DNA of 64,000 bases from Enchytraeus crypticus (GCA_905160935.1 CAJHZI010000414.1:1301001-1365000); one strand, 5' to 3'; positions 22,420 to 34,437 are shown, counted from the first letter of the stretch. Notes: generated from the sequence alone by a model not told the origin. Numbers and translations: made by a program.

Positions 22420-24137
22420 GTGAGTACTGCAATTCTAAAAGAGATGTTAATATTTGTTATTTCTGTTATAGTACGATATTGACAGATACTGCATTACTAG
22501 ATCGATATTGTAAGACTACCTAGAGCATCGTTGACTGTACTAGACAGTAACAACAGCAGTAGTAGCAATTACGGTGTTGCCGTCGTCAGTTACAACATGG
22601 CGAACTGCATGTTAAGCTAATCCAAAAAGTATAAATTAAATTATAGGACTAACTAAAAAGTTTGAAATTGGTATGAAATAAAACCTCGATTCCGACATCG
22701 TTAAATATCTATATATGTCGCTTAACATATTATGCTATAACATACAATTCAGAGCGAAATTAGTTCTTAAACTGATCAAAGATAAAATAGTCTCGGAATA
22801 ATACGATAAGAATGAAGTTATTTAAATATTGATAATTTTATGTAATATGACAATAATAGTGATAGTGTAAAATAGTGTAATTTACATTCCCGTAAAACGT
22901 TTCTAAATGAAAAAAATTAAATTAATATTCAGGTTGCATTTATATATTTATAGTTTTATCTCTCAAAATGATATCAAAGTGGCTTGCTGTCTTAGGATTT
23001 GAAGCTCGCGCGTACTAATCCACAGTTGGAATATTTTTTACTAATGATGCAATTAACTCTGACGATTTGATTGCATCATCAACGAGTCAAGGCTCTCAGA
23101 GAAAAAAGGCGCCGATGCAATTCTCACAATCTCTATGTTAACTTTTGCACTATATAAATATAGTATAGGAAGTCTATTATGTCTTTCCTTAAGCTGAGAC
23201 TAAAGTGCTAAAAGACAATTTTAAGATTAGCTAAATCATGGCAAGGATTAGGCTTAATGAAAACTTAAATCGAGCTAAAAAATAAGCTTAAGAAAATCTT
23301 AGTCGAGATTACCACCAAGGTGTTAGATTTTCAACAAAATGTGTTAATTATAGCCCAGAAAATCGAATTAAGTTAAGCATTAACTAAAGTAAATTATCTC
23401 TTTTTGGATAAAACGCATTTCATAGGTGATAATATATTTGAATTTTACTTGAATGTTGTACATTTTATGGAATGCGTTCTATGGAATTTATAAACCAACT
23501 GCACAATTTTAACTAATTACATGCAATGCAATAAATTATTATTAAGGTTATTCAACGTTGACTAACTTTAATAATGAAACCCTGTTTATTTCACATTGCA
23601 ATTGCATGCAGACCTCTCTGAAATAAAATAACATCTTTGATAACCTACTAAAAAGTGCAAAAATACCTGATCCTAATCTGATACACTAAAGGCATAATGC
23701 GACAGTGCGCTGAATATACCCAGATCTAGAGCAATTCTTTGATAGAATTTTCTTTCACGCAAAAACAATTTCAATTAAAACTTTGATCCGCATTGAGATG
23801 GGAAACATTTACTATGAATTGTTAACAGAACTACACAAAACCTTTAGCACAAATTTTTATATTTTAATTTATGAGATTGAGCCCGCTAATTTCTGAACAC
23901 TATGTAGAATACAAGAGAGAGAGAGAGAAAGAGAGCGAGAGAGAGAGAGAGAGAGAGAGAGATAAAGCGACAGAGACAGAGAGACTGAAAGACTAAGTTT
24001 TCAGTAACTGTTGTAAAGGGTAGAGTTGCCCTAGCATGATATACACCAGTAAACATTGAACATTAGATATTAAACATTAACGAGAGAGAGAGAGAAAGAG
24101 AAAGAAGGAGCAAAAGAGAGAGAGAGAGGGAAAGAGA

Positions 24138-24175
<38 letters not shown>

Positions 24176-27100
24176 GGGAGAGGGAGAGGGAGAGGGAGAG
24201 GGAGAGGGAGAGGGAGAGGGAGAGGGAGAGGGAGAGGGAGAGGGAGAGGGAGAGGGGAGAGGGAGAGGGAGAGGGAGAGGGGGAGAGGGAGAGGGAGAGG
24301 GAGAGGGAGAGGGAGAGGGAGAGGGAGAGAAGGAGGGAGATGAGATAAATAGCATTGAGAAATAAAATATACGTAATAGATGCATGATGCTTAAGCCTTA
24401 TCAGGTACTTTTTTAGTTTTTCTCGGATCAATCCCGCAAAATCTTTTATACAGCGGTATAGAGTGTGACTTTGACAGTATTAGTGGGATTAGATATTCAG
24501 CACGCAAAATAATCTGGAGTATCTAAATTTAGTGTTGTAATTTGTAAAGATAAAGAATGTACCTTTTATTGAACAATTTCCAAATGTCGTTAAATGGCAG
24601 AGAATCATTAATTAGCTTGATTATTGCGAAGTTCACTGAAGTTAGCTGAAAAAACTAACCGACTTTTACGCCTACGATACCAACAAGCGTCATTGCATCA
24701 TGACGATATCATCAACCGTAGAACAGATTTGTGGGAAAAACTGAGACAACAGCAATAATTTAATAATTACATGTATCACCCATAGATCAATCAAAAGTCA
24801 AGAATTTGCCCACGCGTGGAGAAGTCCGGCTGAACTGTGGACAATTCATATATCGGATCACGAGGTGGACAGCTATACGACTTAGGAATCAAGTGTCTGC
24901 CCCAGTGGCATGATCCAGAAGCAGAAAATCTCTCTGCTCAATAAGGAGACGGATTGTATTTTGCTTTCACGAAGTTGTCAGTCAGTTATCATACAATTGG
25001 TTACATGTTTAGAAGATTTATTTGTAGCTCTTCTAAAAATATTTTTCTTTTATGTTTTATTAGTAGGAGAATTAAAACTGGAATTAATTTTGCATTTAGT
25101 AATGGAATCGTTAACAATTTCGTTTCACGTGCTACTAAGTATTTAGGCAAAAGAGGAAAATTGACATTCGGAGCAGAATTATGATCTGCATGTTATATAT
25201 ATACAATTATGAAGATCTTTTATTCGTCAATTAGACAACTAAGAAATATAACAAGTGTCTTACAACGACCGAAACAGTGCAGAATCCAAAATACAAGTGC
25301 GATAACTAAACAAACTTACACAAGGGCACTCCTACAAAAAATTGTTATAGAAATTTTGTTTCATATTGCGTAACGACACTTGAATTATTAAAGATTGGTA
25401 ATTTAGTTCTAATTTCACACTTCCATATAGAGTTCATGCAGGGCTAATACAAAATATTGAAAGATGTTGTTCTATTAAAATGGCGGTATGATTGAGTCAT
25501 CAATTAAAAATAAATAATCACTATTCCCTTGTTGTGTATTTCCCGTGTTGGTCCTGGGACACTGAAGAATAAACCAGCCGTTAACTACATGTGTCGTAAG
25601 AGGTAACTAAGCAGAAACTGAGGAAGGCAACGGGAAACGACCCCAGAAGCCATATTATTTCCTCATGCTATAGGTTACATAGGGTATGGATAAGACATTC
25701 AATTTTTGTGAAATGCTTAACTTTTCATCTATGAAGTGCTCTTGATGAAGCGTTAAAGCAGACTCTGAGTATGAATATATACCTTGGACCTGCCACTTGG
25801 AAGAACACACAATTAACATAATCTACTAAGATAGAGAGCTTTATGTCACCATATGGCAACCACATACAGATAAGCAGGAAATGGCAGGAAAGCTTACGAA
25901 ATGGAAGCGACTAGTACTTTAATAGGATATTATTAGTAACTATTTTAAAGATCACTATTGTCATAATCACTATTCAAAGATACATACATGTACAAGCAAA
26001 GAAAAAATTCACTATCATTTTGTAGCAAATAGATTACATAGACATTAGATTAAATGGACAATAGATTACTTAGACCATAGATTACAGACAATAGATTACT
26101 TAAACAATGGATTACATAGACAATGGATGACAAATAAAAAACAACATAGACAATGGATCACATAGACAATAGATTATATAGGAAATTGATTAAATAAACA
26201 ATGGATTATGTTGAGAACAAATTACATGGACAATAGATTACTTGGACAATAAATTTGACGTACAATAGATTACATAGACAATAGATTTAGCAGACAATAG
26301 ATTACATAGACAATAGATTTTGCTTTGGTTGGCTGTTCCCGGTCTTGACGTAATGCTGTACTTTGCGCATGTTTGTGAGGCGTCTAAGTCTTGCCGTAGA
26401 ATGTAAATTGTCGCATTAGTCCATACGAAATCTTTGGTGAGACTTCGTTATTTGATCGAATCTATCGGGATTTGAACGAGCCTGTTGCGTGAGAATTTAC
26501 TACATTGTTATGGTATCTCTGGACTGATTTCTTGGATTTTGGAATTTTTAACCATTTTGAACCGTCTATTTGCTCTCCGGCTTGGATTTGACTCAATAGT
26601 GCTCGATGTTGTCGTGGAAAACAGTAGTGCGTACTTGTTGCTGTTGTTGTTGTATGGTTTAGACATAATGTTATCTTGATAATGGAGTTCCTGATTATTA
26701 TGCTTAACTCATGATACTTTATGCAGGATACTTCAAAAATGAATGATGATATTGATACTCGTGCTGGTTGTTTACTCCTTTTATTAGCTTATCTTTAAAG
26801 TTTCAAAATGCTGACATTTAATACACATTTTAAAAACTTTTATTTAAATTTATGCTGTAGTGTTGCAGGAAATTTTTCAATGTAACTTTTCATTTTTGTT
26901 GGGTTACACGCATGTTCTTTATTTTTGTTAACTCAAAGCTACGTAAAATATTTTAATAATCAAATCTAAGGTTTAGACTACTACTCCTGTTTAAAGAGAT
27001 AAAATAAAATAAAAAAGAAAAGAAAAATAAATAGAAGCGTTTATATTAAATTAAAAGCAACTTTTAAATTACCTTTTATTATCACAAATTGCAAATCAAT

Positions 27101-29676
27101 ATGTTCAGTTACTTGTTTAGTCGAATGGCTTTAATGAAAGTTAATTTTCTGCATTCAAGAATAATTTAAATTACAAAATATTTACAGCAAATACAGTATG
27201 TTCAACGTAGCAATTTGCAAATGACTACACAAGACAATAATCCAGATAATCATATCATTCTCTAAAGATCTGTCAAGTATTCATTGCAGAAGTTTCATGA
27301 AATGACAGTTCATTATGCAGAACAGGAAACTTTACAGCGCAGTTGGCATTTCTAGACGATGCCAGATTTGAGCTAGTTCCTACTTTGAAATGTAGGCATC
27401 TCATGTTATTGAAGACCTGAATTCATCGACCCGAATGATTACTTGACGAATTCTTCCTACAGAAAGACACATTATAAGGCCACTGATATCGAGGAGGAGG
27501 TTGACGATAATAGCTTTCACCATTCTTATTCCTGAGTCTACATGTATATACTAAACTTTCCACAATTACTTAAGCAGCTAAAGCTTTTAGAATATTCAAA
27601 GCTGCTGTTAGATCTAATAGTGCTAAAAACGTTGATGATTGTTCAGTTTAAACAATATCAATAACAGCTTTAAAATGGCAAATGAAACTAATATTTATTT
27701 TAGATATGCAGTTATCGAAGATGTTGCAGTAACAACTAATAGGCCTAATGATTAAATCTTATTCTTAGAGTTGATGACGGTTCTCAACTTTTGTCAATTA
27801 ATTTTAATAAAAACTCGGAGTACTGATGCTAAATTCTTTTATATATAAATATTTAACTGGTTAATTATAGTTTCCAATATGTTAAATCTTCATATTCTTA
27901 GTATTAATTAATAATATTTAACTTCATATTTCTAAGTATTAATTGTTAAGTTTAAATACCATATTTTATATATATATACTGTATATATACACTGTGTTTT
28001 TTTTATAACTGATACCCCAAATTGTTTTAACAATAAAGTCGTAATAAGGACACCGATGTTCTTGAAATTTACAGCACTTGACCAGCAGCCAACTCTACAA
28101 AACATAGAGAAATTTCGTTTGAATATCTTTAATAACATGATAGTTATAGTTTCGCGAATAGGAGTGGGGTCAGATTAGAAATTTCCAATACAGGATTGCG
28201 GGTGTGTTACATTTAGCGTAGGTTATCTCTATGAAAATACTAGCTAACACGCAATATAAAATTTCTGCTAATGCTATTTTGAAGAGCAATCATTTCTTTT
28301 CAAAACGACGTAAAATACGTGCTGATATATTCTTAATTGACAAAGTTATCGAACTTTTTATGCATGCATTGCATGAAGAGAATAAACGAAGAAGAGGACG
28401 CCGCTGCAGTGGCTGCGGTGATAGCAGTTGTACCCAGACTTGCAATGCATGCATTTAAAGTTCAATAACTTTGTCAATTAAGAACATATCAGCACGTATT
28501 TTACGTCGTTTTGAAAAGAAATGATTGCTCTTCAAAATAGCATTAGCAGAAATTTTATATTGCGTGTTAGCTAGTATTTTCATAGAGATAATCTACGCTA
28601 AATGTAACACACCCGCAATCCTGTATTGGAAATTTCTAATCTGACCCCACTCCCATTCGCGAAACTGTAACTTTCACGTTATTAAAGATATTCAAACGAA
28701 ATTTCTGTATGTTTTGTAGAATTGGATGTTGGTCAAGTGCTGTAAATTTCAAGAACATCGGTGTCCTTATTACGACTTTATTGTTAAAACAATTTGGGGT
28801 ATCAGTTATAAAAAACACGGTGTATATATGTTTAAATCTATCACAGTTGGCCTTTATTGTCAGATAATGACAATAACAGGCAGTGGGCAGATTGCTTATG
28901 TCTATTGTTCTCGTGTGCAATGCCCCAAAATTACAACAGTATCATATAATACATGTATATCACCCATCATTTGGTTTGATTGAAAATTTAACCGCTCGGG
29001 TCAGAAACCATGTATCTTCATAAAGTAATGCAGCCTGAAGTCGTAAAGTACAGTCATTACTGCCGAGAGTTTATTGCTCAACATACGCAATGGTTGACGT
29101 CATTGTTGACGTCTTTATTTCTCTTCAAATTTCTCTTATGCCTCAATGAAACGTGAAAATAAGTAAAAGTAGTACTGCTCTTAATAGAAAGTTTAGCAAA
29201 GTATACTATGACAGCAATGAAAAACACACGAAAATGAGTAAAAAGTAGGCTGCTATTGCGTGTTGAAGGCTTTGACTTTGCCGTGGTGCAATTTATATAT
29301 TGGACAATAACTGGTATATTAGACAATAGCCTGCTTGATGGCTGAATTGGAGTGGGAATAAGCACCTTATTATTTGACAGAACAATGAAGAGAGAGAGAG
29401 AGAGAGATGATTTGTTGTTTTCATATGTAACTCAGAGAAAACGAAACCTTTAGGATGCTGGTAACATTTCGCTTATTTCATTGAGAATGGACAATATTAT
29501 GTTCTGTTGCTGAACTGAACATGGTTTATTGGTTTCAATATCTGCTGGTAATGAAACCTCGCCATGGCGGGAATAGATCGATACTCTCTTGGTCCAGTGG
29601 AGCTATTTATGCCAATTTTTGTTCTCTTCTCGTTCCTTATCCTTTTTCAGTCTTTCTACCTATCTTTCTCTCTCTG

Positions 29677-29721
<45 letters not shown>

Positions 29722-29853
29722 TTCTCTCTCTTTCTCTGTTCTTTCTTCTCTCTCTACTCTCTCTCGACACTTTCTCTCTCTCGGTCTCTTTCTCTCTTCT
29801 ATCCCTGCTCTTCTTATCCTTCTCTCTCTCTGTCTCTTTTTCTCTCTGTCTCT

Positions 29854-29891
<38 letters not shown>

Positions 29892-29906
29892 TTTTCTCTC
29901 TGTCTC

Positions 29907-29945
<39 letters not shown>

Positions 29946-32379
29946 TTCTCTCTCTCTCTCTCTCACTCTCCTCCCATTTCTCTCAGACTATCTCTAAGTC
30001 TCTCTCAGTTTTCTCTCAATATTTTACTCTCAGTGTACAACAAAGACATAAAGCCCTTTCTTCATAGCAGGGCGATATTAAATCCCTACTCGGTCTCTCA
30101 CTTATTTCATCACACAATTCTTATTTTATTACCTGAATTATTAAAGCTTCAATCCTCACCGTGTGTCTCATTGAACTCTTCGCCAAATTCATAATGCATG
30201 TAGATCCATCAACAGACTATGTGAGTCATTACTCCCATCTACAGCTCTTCGATAATTATATATATCCAGCAAGCGTTTTCAGTCCTTATATTCTTCACAA
30301 AAACGTTTCTTCTACTTATCTAAAATTATTGCTGTGTCCGCAATTATTTTAAACTGAAAAACCTCGAATAGCCAATTAATGCGATTTAACACGTACATTC
30401 GCTCGAATCGTTTTATCAAATCCGGTATTTTACGCTTGAGGCAAAAATAGTAATAAATCGTTCTGCGTCAAATTTATTTTATGTGGTTACCACTGAATAC
30501 ATTGAAACAACTCTGGTATATCAGAGTATATTAGAGGCATCTCTGGTAATATTCTTCTTAATTAATGGATTAATATTATGAAATTAGGTACGAAACCACA
30601 AAGCCAAAAAAGATCATTTCTCAATATTTCTGCCAAATGGCAGATCCAATGGCAGACACATGTTCAAAATATTCCTATTCACTGTCTTGCTTTCTCTCTC
30701 TCTGTGGGGCATTCCTACGACCTATTAGTTCACGGAGCTTAACACTAAGGTTATGATTTCAACAATCTCTAAGATAATCCTTAGCTTTATGAAATGTACA
30801 AGTAACGTCTTAGTTAGTTTCTCATTGCTTTCCTGAGTAGTATGATCAATTTTGCAGTGACCATTACACCATTAGGACGACACTGGACTCGTAGACAAAG
30901 TTAATATAATATATCATCACAAATTCTTAATCCTTTAAAATTTCCTTCTCTCTCTTAGTGCACTGAAAATTGGCAGGTCCGTGACATATAATGCTTCCAC
31001 CTATTTGTATTTTCTGCTTTTCTCGTCATATTAGCGTAAGAATTAGTATCAGATCGTCCAGCATACCTTGCCTCGTTCTTCCTGTAACTTTTCCCTTCTA
31101 TTCGTCCTTCAATTACCTCTTGCAGTAAACCATTCCTTATCAATCCGTTGTTAATTATTAATTCTATATGAATCTTTTTTCATTTTTGACTATATAAAAA
31201 TCCGCTGTCAATTGTTAATTCTACTGTACATCAATCCTTTATCAATAAATCGCGCTTACGTTAGAATTCGACTAAACAAGTCAATTTTTGTTCTAACCCT
31301 TGTCAAGATTTTCAGTACCAGATTCATATACCAGTACCAGATTCAGCACCAGATTTTCAGTAATGTTTTCGAATTTTCAGTAATGTTTTCGAATTTTCAG
31401 TAATGTTTTCAGATTTTCAGTTTTCTGTTTCCACATTTTCAGTACTGTGCATATAAACTAGCTCTATATTTAATTTATCACTTGAATGTGTTATTTACAG
31501 ATAACTCCTGACCCGGACGAGCCACACGCTCTGAGATGCCACGAGGATTGGCCCAAGGCCACGACACGTCAATTCTTCACCGTGGCATGCCTCATACTAC
31601 AGTACGTCGTACCTGGCAGCATCATTACCTTCTGCTACATCATGGTTTCCCTGGCCCTTCAGGCAAAAGCAAAGGCTAAGATTGGGCAGGGCAGAGCGAG
31701 CCGGGAACGCCATGCCCTTGAGATTCGTAGAAAACGTAGGACCAACAACATGCTGATAGCTATGGTCGTGATATTCGCAGTATGCTGGCTACCGTTGAAC
31801 ATAATGCACCTGATCACAGAGTATCACGAAGATGTCGTCATTTGGGATTATTACCTGCTAACCTTCTTCATCACTCATCTAATAGCCATGAGCTCAACTA
31901 TCTACAATCCCCTACTTTATGCCGGAATGAATGAAAATTTCAAGAAGGAATTTAGGCAGATATTACCGTGTTTTGCTTGGTCGAAATGTTGCCTAAATTG
32001 CTGGCGTCAGTTATTTTGCGATTGCCTCTTTAAAAAATTTACAAACGGAGATGAAGGTACCAATAGCGTTACAAACGGAGATAAAACGGCTCCAGACGGC
32101 GTGGAGGTGGATTGTAAAGGAGGATGCGCTGGTGGTAGGCGCCGATCCCCTTCCCAATTTACAGAAGTTGGAGAAACAGTACTACACATGTCCACTATGA
32201 GAAATAGATCGAACAGCGGTACCTGTAATGTCGAACAGTCTGCGCTATTGAGAAAAGAAGAAAAAGAAAACGCAAAAGAAGAAGATCAAAGACTGCAAAT
32301 GGTTAATGGAGAAAATACTCTAAAACCTCGGCTATTACGGGACAGCTATGCTGATGAAAAATCAGTGGCAATTGTATAG
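21880..32379 (+). CDS. Neuropeptide Y/sNPF/PrRP-receptor-like GPCR, whole coding region (exons 21880-22419 and 31501-32379)
   Basis: Joining the two exons in phase 0 gives 472 codons, a normal length for class A peptide receptors. Seven membrane segments are visible. The predicted disulfide is C115 (TM3) with C193 in the RCHEDW motif of ECL2. TM6 has CWLPLN and TM7 has NPLLY, followed by [14 protein letters not shown] (helix 8). HPFRPR after DRYFFIV and the CHEDW loop are typical of the NPY/NPF/sNPF/prolactin-releasing-peptide receptor group. By family knowledge these sit in the plasma membrane, bind amidated Arg-Phe or Arg-Tyr type peptides and signal through heterotrimeric G proteins. The exact ligand cannot be read from sequence. 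sNPF/PrRP-like is my preference over NPF, with moderate confidence. The gene converges on synaptotagmin, about 7.2 kb away. Confidence 0.9.
23912..23962. repeat. (GA)n microsatellite
   Basis: Interrupted GA dinucleotide run in the receptor intron, about 120 bp before the larger purine tract. Confidence 0.9.
24080..24340. repeat. Polypurine tract, (GAGAGG)n core
   Basis: About 260 bp of nearly uninterrupted purines on the + strand: GA dinucleotides at the left edge, then about 25 copies of the hexamer gagagg with an occasional extra g. Minus-strand frames made of Ser-Leu or Ser-Pro repeats (24063-24431, 24077-24385) result from this composition and are not genes. Confidence 0.95.
25540..25811 (+). 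mobile_element. SINE-A copy 3 (best preserved)
   Basis: Complete from head ('cccgtgttggtcctggg', 'catgtgtcgtaagaggtaac') through body ('aactgaggaaggcaacggg', 'agccatattatttcctcatg', 'ggtatggataagacattc') to tail ('accttggacctgccacttgg'). It sits in the receptor intron in the sense direction. Confidence 0.88.
26040..26322. repeat. 17-bp minisatellite
   Basis: About 16 imperfect units around 'acatagacaatagatta', with deletions and substitutions between units. Located in the receptor intron. Confidence 0.88.
27981..28829. repeat. Long palindrome: about 390-bp arms, 67-nt loop
   Basis: Bases 27981-28373 and 28441-28829 are inverted copies of each other with only scattered differences (for example 'gctaacacgcaatataaaat' in the left arm and its complement in the right). 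The loop is 28374-28440, GC-richer and centred near 28407. The arms have no transposase-like coding. This is compatible with a foldback or MITE-type element or an inverted duplication. A clear target-site duplication was not found; AT-rich flanks make the outer ends uncertain by about 10 bp. Frames 27932-28138, 28231-28458, 28636-28920 and 28726-28983 come from the arms and loop. Confidence 0.93.
29660..29975. repeat. Polypyrimidine (CT)n tract
   Basis: About 315 bp dominated by CT dinucleotides with tctgtctctttct interruptions. The Ser-Leu frames on + (29521-29997, 29564-30067, 29589-29855) and the Arg-Glu frame on - (29656-29910) are compositional artefacts. Confidence 0.95.
30946..31150 (-). 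mobile_element. LINE-D 3' end
   Basis: On the minus strand the frame at 30955-31143 keeps LINE-D phrases ([13 protein letters not shown], then a degraded region, then [10 protein letters not shown]). The tail is seen on + as 'tagtgcactgaaaattggca' preceded by tctctctct. It lies 350 bp before the receptor's second coding exon, antisense to the gene. Confidence 0.75.
31352..31425. repeat. Short 21-bp minisatellite before receptor exon 2
   Basis: Three to four copies of 'ttcagtaatgttttcgaat' lie 75-150 bp upstream of the exon 2 acceptor. They are preceded by a looser 'ccagattcag' repeat from about 31317. Confidence 0.85.
31501..32379 (+). CDS. Neuropeptide GPCR, coding exon 2: ECL2 to C-terminus
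   Basis: After the acceptor 'ttatttacag' the frame reads [17 protein letters not shown] (ECL2, C193). TM5 follows (about 205-230) and then a basic ICL3 ([16 protein letters not shown]). TM6 with CWLPLN is at 275-280, TM7 about 297-320 ends in NPLLY, and helix 8 follows. A cysteine-rich stretch (C337, C343, C344, C347, C353, C355) could be palmitoylated. The remaining 110 residues are hydrophilic, rich in Lys, Glu and Ser, and end at a TAG at 32377. The 292 codons are in phase 0 with exon 1. The frame at 32007-32195 (-) is a shadow. Confidence 0.93.
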   Translation: MTPDPDEPHALRCHEDWPKATTRQFFTVACLILQYVVPGSIITFCYIMVSLALQAKAKAKIGQGRASRERHALEIRRKRRTNNMLIAMVVIFAVCWLPLNIMHLITEYHEDVVIWDYYLLTFFITHLIAMSSTIYNPLLYAGMNENFKKEFRQILPCFAWSKCCLNCWRQLFCDCLFKKFTNGDEGTNSVTNGDKTAPDGVEVDCKGGCAGGRRRSPSQFTEVGETVLHMSTMRNRSNSGTCNVEQSALLRKEEKENAKEEDQRLQMVNGENTLKPRLLRDSYADEKSVAIV

Positions 32380-32496
32380 ATTGCTTTAAGATTTTAGGTG
32401 TAGATTATAAGCGGCCACTTACTTAAACTAATCCATTGAAATCAGTATGCGAGATATTAGAGTGCATTTAATTTCTAAACATTGCAGTTGATTCAG

Positions 32497-32502
32497 AATA
32501 AA
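32497..32502 (+). terminator. Candidate polyadenylation signal AATAAA
   Basis: AATAAA lies 118 bp after the receptor stop codon, in the right orientation. No transcript evidence supports it. Confidence 0.45.
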
Positions 32503-32771
32503 ACGAACTAATTGTTGACAAGTCTTGGAATTTAATCTCTCTGTATTCATAATTTCGTAATATAGTTTGTGCTAAATTTATGTTATAGTTTGTTACAATT
32601 TTTATAACTGACAAAATACGATCATATTCGCATGCAGACAGTAGCACAAATTAAGTCTAATAATTTTCTTCATTTTGATAATGACTTTACTCTACTTTTC
32701 AAAAAGTTATGTGTAGGATTTCTTAGTTTAGACAAACCATTTGACATGACAGATTATTGCACTATACACAC

Positions 32772-32773
<2 letters not shown>

Positions 32774-32812
<39 letters not shown>
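32774..32812. repeat. (GA)n microsatellite
   Basis: Pure GA run about 400 bp downstream of the receptor stop. Confidence 0.9.
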
Positions 32813-33951
32813 AATAGAACGAAATAGTCGATTCTCATAATACACAAAATGATACACATAATAGTAGGTCTCAAGTTCAAACAAAATTACCTACACACAT
32901 GGTCTTTAATATATATTCTGTAATCGTATTCATTTCTTGACGTGGTTCTCAAACTATTTCAATGCTTAAAATTGTTCAATATAACAAATATAAATTCAAT
33001 AACGGCATAATAAGATAGTATGCCATAATGTAAAAACCAGTTAACAGTTGCTAATGGCGTCTGGTAGTTACAATTATTGTTAGAAACTGGCGTCGACCTT
33101 ATTCTAGGAAAGCTATTTAATTTTTACGGCAGTAGTATAAAATGAATGGTAAATCTGAATTACAAATCGGTAGTATTCTGGAAGCCATCAACCGAGCAGA
33201 AAAGATACACTGCAACACATAGGCTTCTAGTGAAACTCATTGTTTAATGGTCCGTAGAATGTATTACGAGTAGTAATCTCTTATTAGTAATTACACGTAT
33301 ATTAGCTATCAATAATATTCTTTTCTGAATATTTTAAGAGGGAATATATCAAAATGTCCAGCAAAATTCATTTGCTATACGTTAAATTCCTAAAGACGAT
33401 ATTTTTCACAATAAATTCTCGACAAACAAGTTGTGGGATTTCAGATACAGATGTGTAGTAATAATAGTCGATATACTTGTTCTCAATGTCATGCTGTTCA
33501 TGTCAATGTACTGTGGTACTGTAATTGCACAGAAATTGCTCCAATTTTCTCTTTGAGTGCATAGATTTCTGCAGATGGCAGATACACAGGCTATCGTACT
33601 GAGTCTCGCATTGACAAACATTGCTCTAAAATCTCGTGTTTTCGAGTTTATTTACTCTTACTTTAATAAATGCTTTCTTATAGGGAAATTCATTGCAAAA
33701 ATGCTATATAATCATGGTAATAAATTCTACAAAATACTTCGTTTTATTGATATTTCGTACCACATGAGATACTGCAGAGCCAATCCTGCTGGAATTGAAA
33801 CCTATTGCCTCCTGCTTAACAGATAAACTATTCACTCGCTCATCAAAATGTACAAACTCTTTACCGTGCAATTTCTCTTTGCACGACAATTTGCATTTTA
33901 AAAATTTAACTGCACTATTTGGCGCATCAGTTCAGAGCACTGCACTATCAA
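32813..33951. other. Intergenic, no gene seen
   Basis: AT-rich. Overlapping frames on both strands (33406-33889) are featureless. Confidence 0.5.
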
Positions 33952-34100
33952 GAGCTAGAGCTAAGGTTAACTTCAGTTTCCTCACTTGAAAGCGATGTCA
34001 GTGACGGGCGAGCCCAGGATGTGAACCCCGCACAAAACGGCGAACATACTGATCCGCGGTCGAGTGTCTTACCGACTTCGCCACTGGCTTCAGCTCTGTG
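33952..34100 (-). mobile_element. SINE-E copy, reverse orientation
   Basis: Mirror of the copy at 34438. On + it reads 'cagtttcctcacttgaaagc', 'gacgggcgagcccaggatgt', 'gaaccccgca' and 'tcttaccgacttcgccactg'. On the minus strand the A-box-like 'gtggcgaagtcggtaag' and B-box-like regions precede the body. The facing copies at 33952 and 34438 are about 340 bp apart and could pair. Confidence 0.75.
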
Positions 34101-34437
34101 ATGCATCAGTTCAGAACATTGTACTATCTGGTGCATCAGTTCATAGCACTGTATCGTACTGCATTATCTTGTATAGCAGTTCAGACGGAATTTGTTAAAT
34201 TTCATTTGCTGCTGCTCTTGGTAACAAAAGATATTAGGCTGGATATTAATATGCGAGGACTAATAATTTCAACTCAACTTGAAGCTGTCAATGAATTAAA
34301 ATTTGTCTTTATTCTTCTACCTCATAATGTCTGTGTTATTTAAACACTGAACTATACTCATTCTACTACGTTAAATATATTAATTTAGTTAATAATTTCT
34401 CTCTTGACACAGATATCCCAGATAAGGGTTCATTGGT

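Larger units (their letters stand above)
22420..31500 (+). other. 9.1-kb receptor intron
   Basis: Donor GTGAGT at 22420 and acceptor 'ttatttacag' ending at 31500. It contains the repeats listed separately: (GA)n at 23912-23962, a purine tract at 24080-24340, SINE-A at 25540-25811, a 17-bp minisatellite at 26040-26322, a palindrome at 27981-28829, a (CT)n tract at 29660-29975, a LINE-D tail at 30946-31150 and a 21-bp minisatellite at 31352-31425. The remaining sequence is AT-rich and I see no nested gene. Open frames at 24910-25184, 26485-26679 and 28231-28458 have no recognisable domain. Confidence 0.85.

Noticed and set aside
22152..22523. 123-codon frame overlapping receptor exon 1
   Set aside because: It is an out-of-frame shadow of the clear GPCR exon and crosses its splice donor.
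24063..24431. 122- and 102-codon Ser/Leu/Pro frames on the minus strand
   Set aside because: They are translations of the GAGAGG polypurine tract; no non-repetitive coding sequence accompanies them.
28374..28458. Cys-rich tail ([19 protein letters not shown]) in a + frame at 28231
   Set aside because: The frame runs through one palindrome arm and the loop; the Cys residues come from the GC-rich loop. No zinc-finger spacing is kept elsewhere.
29521..30067. 158- and 167-codon Ser/Leu frames on + and an Arg/Glu-rich frame on -
   Set aside because: They are translations of a (CT)n tract inside the receptor intron.
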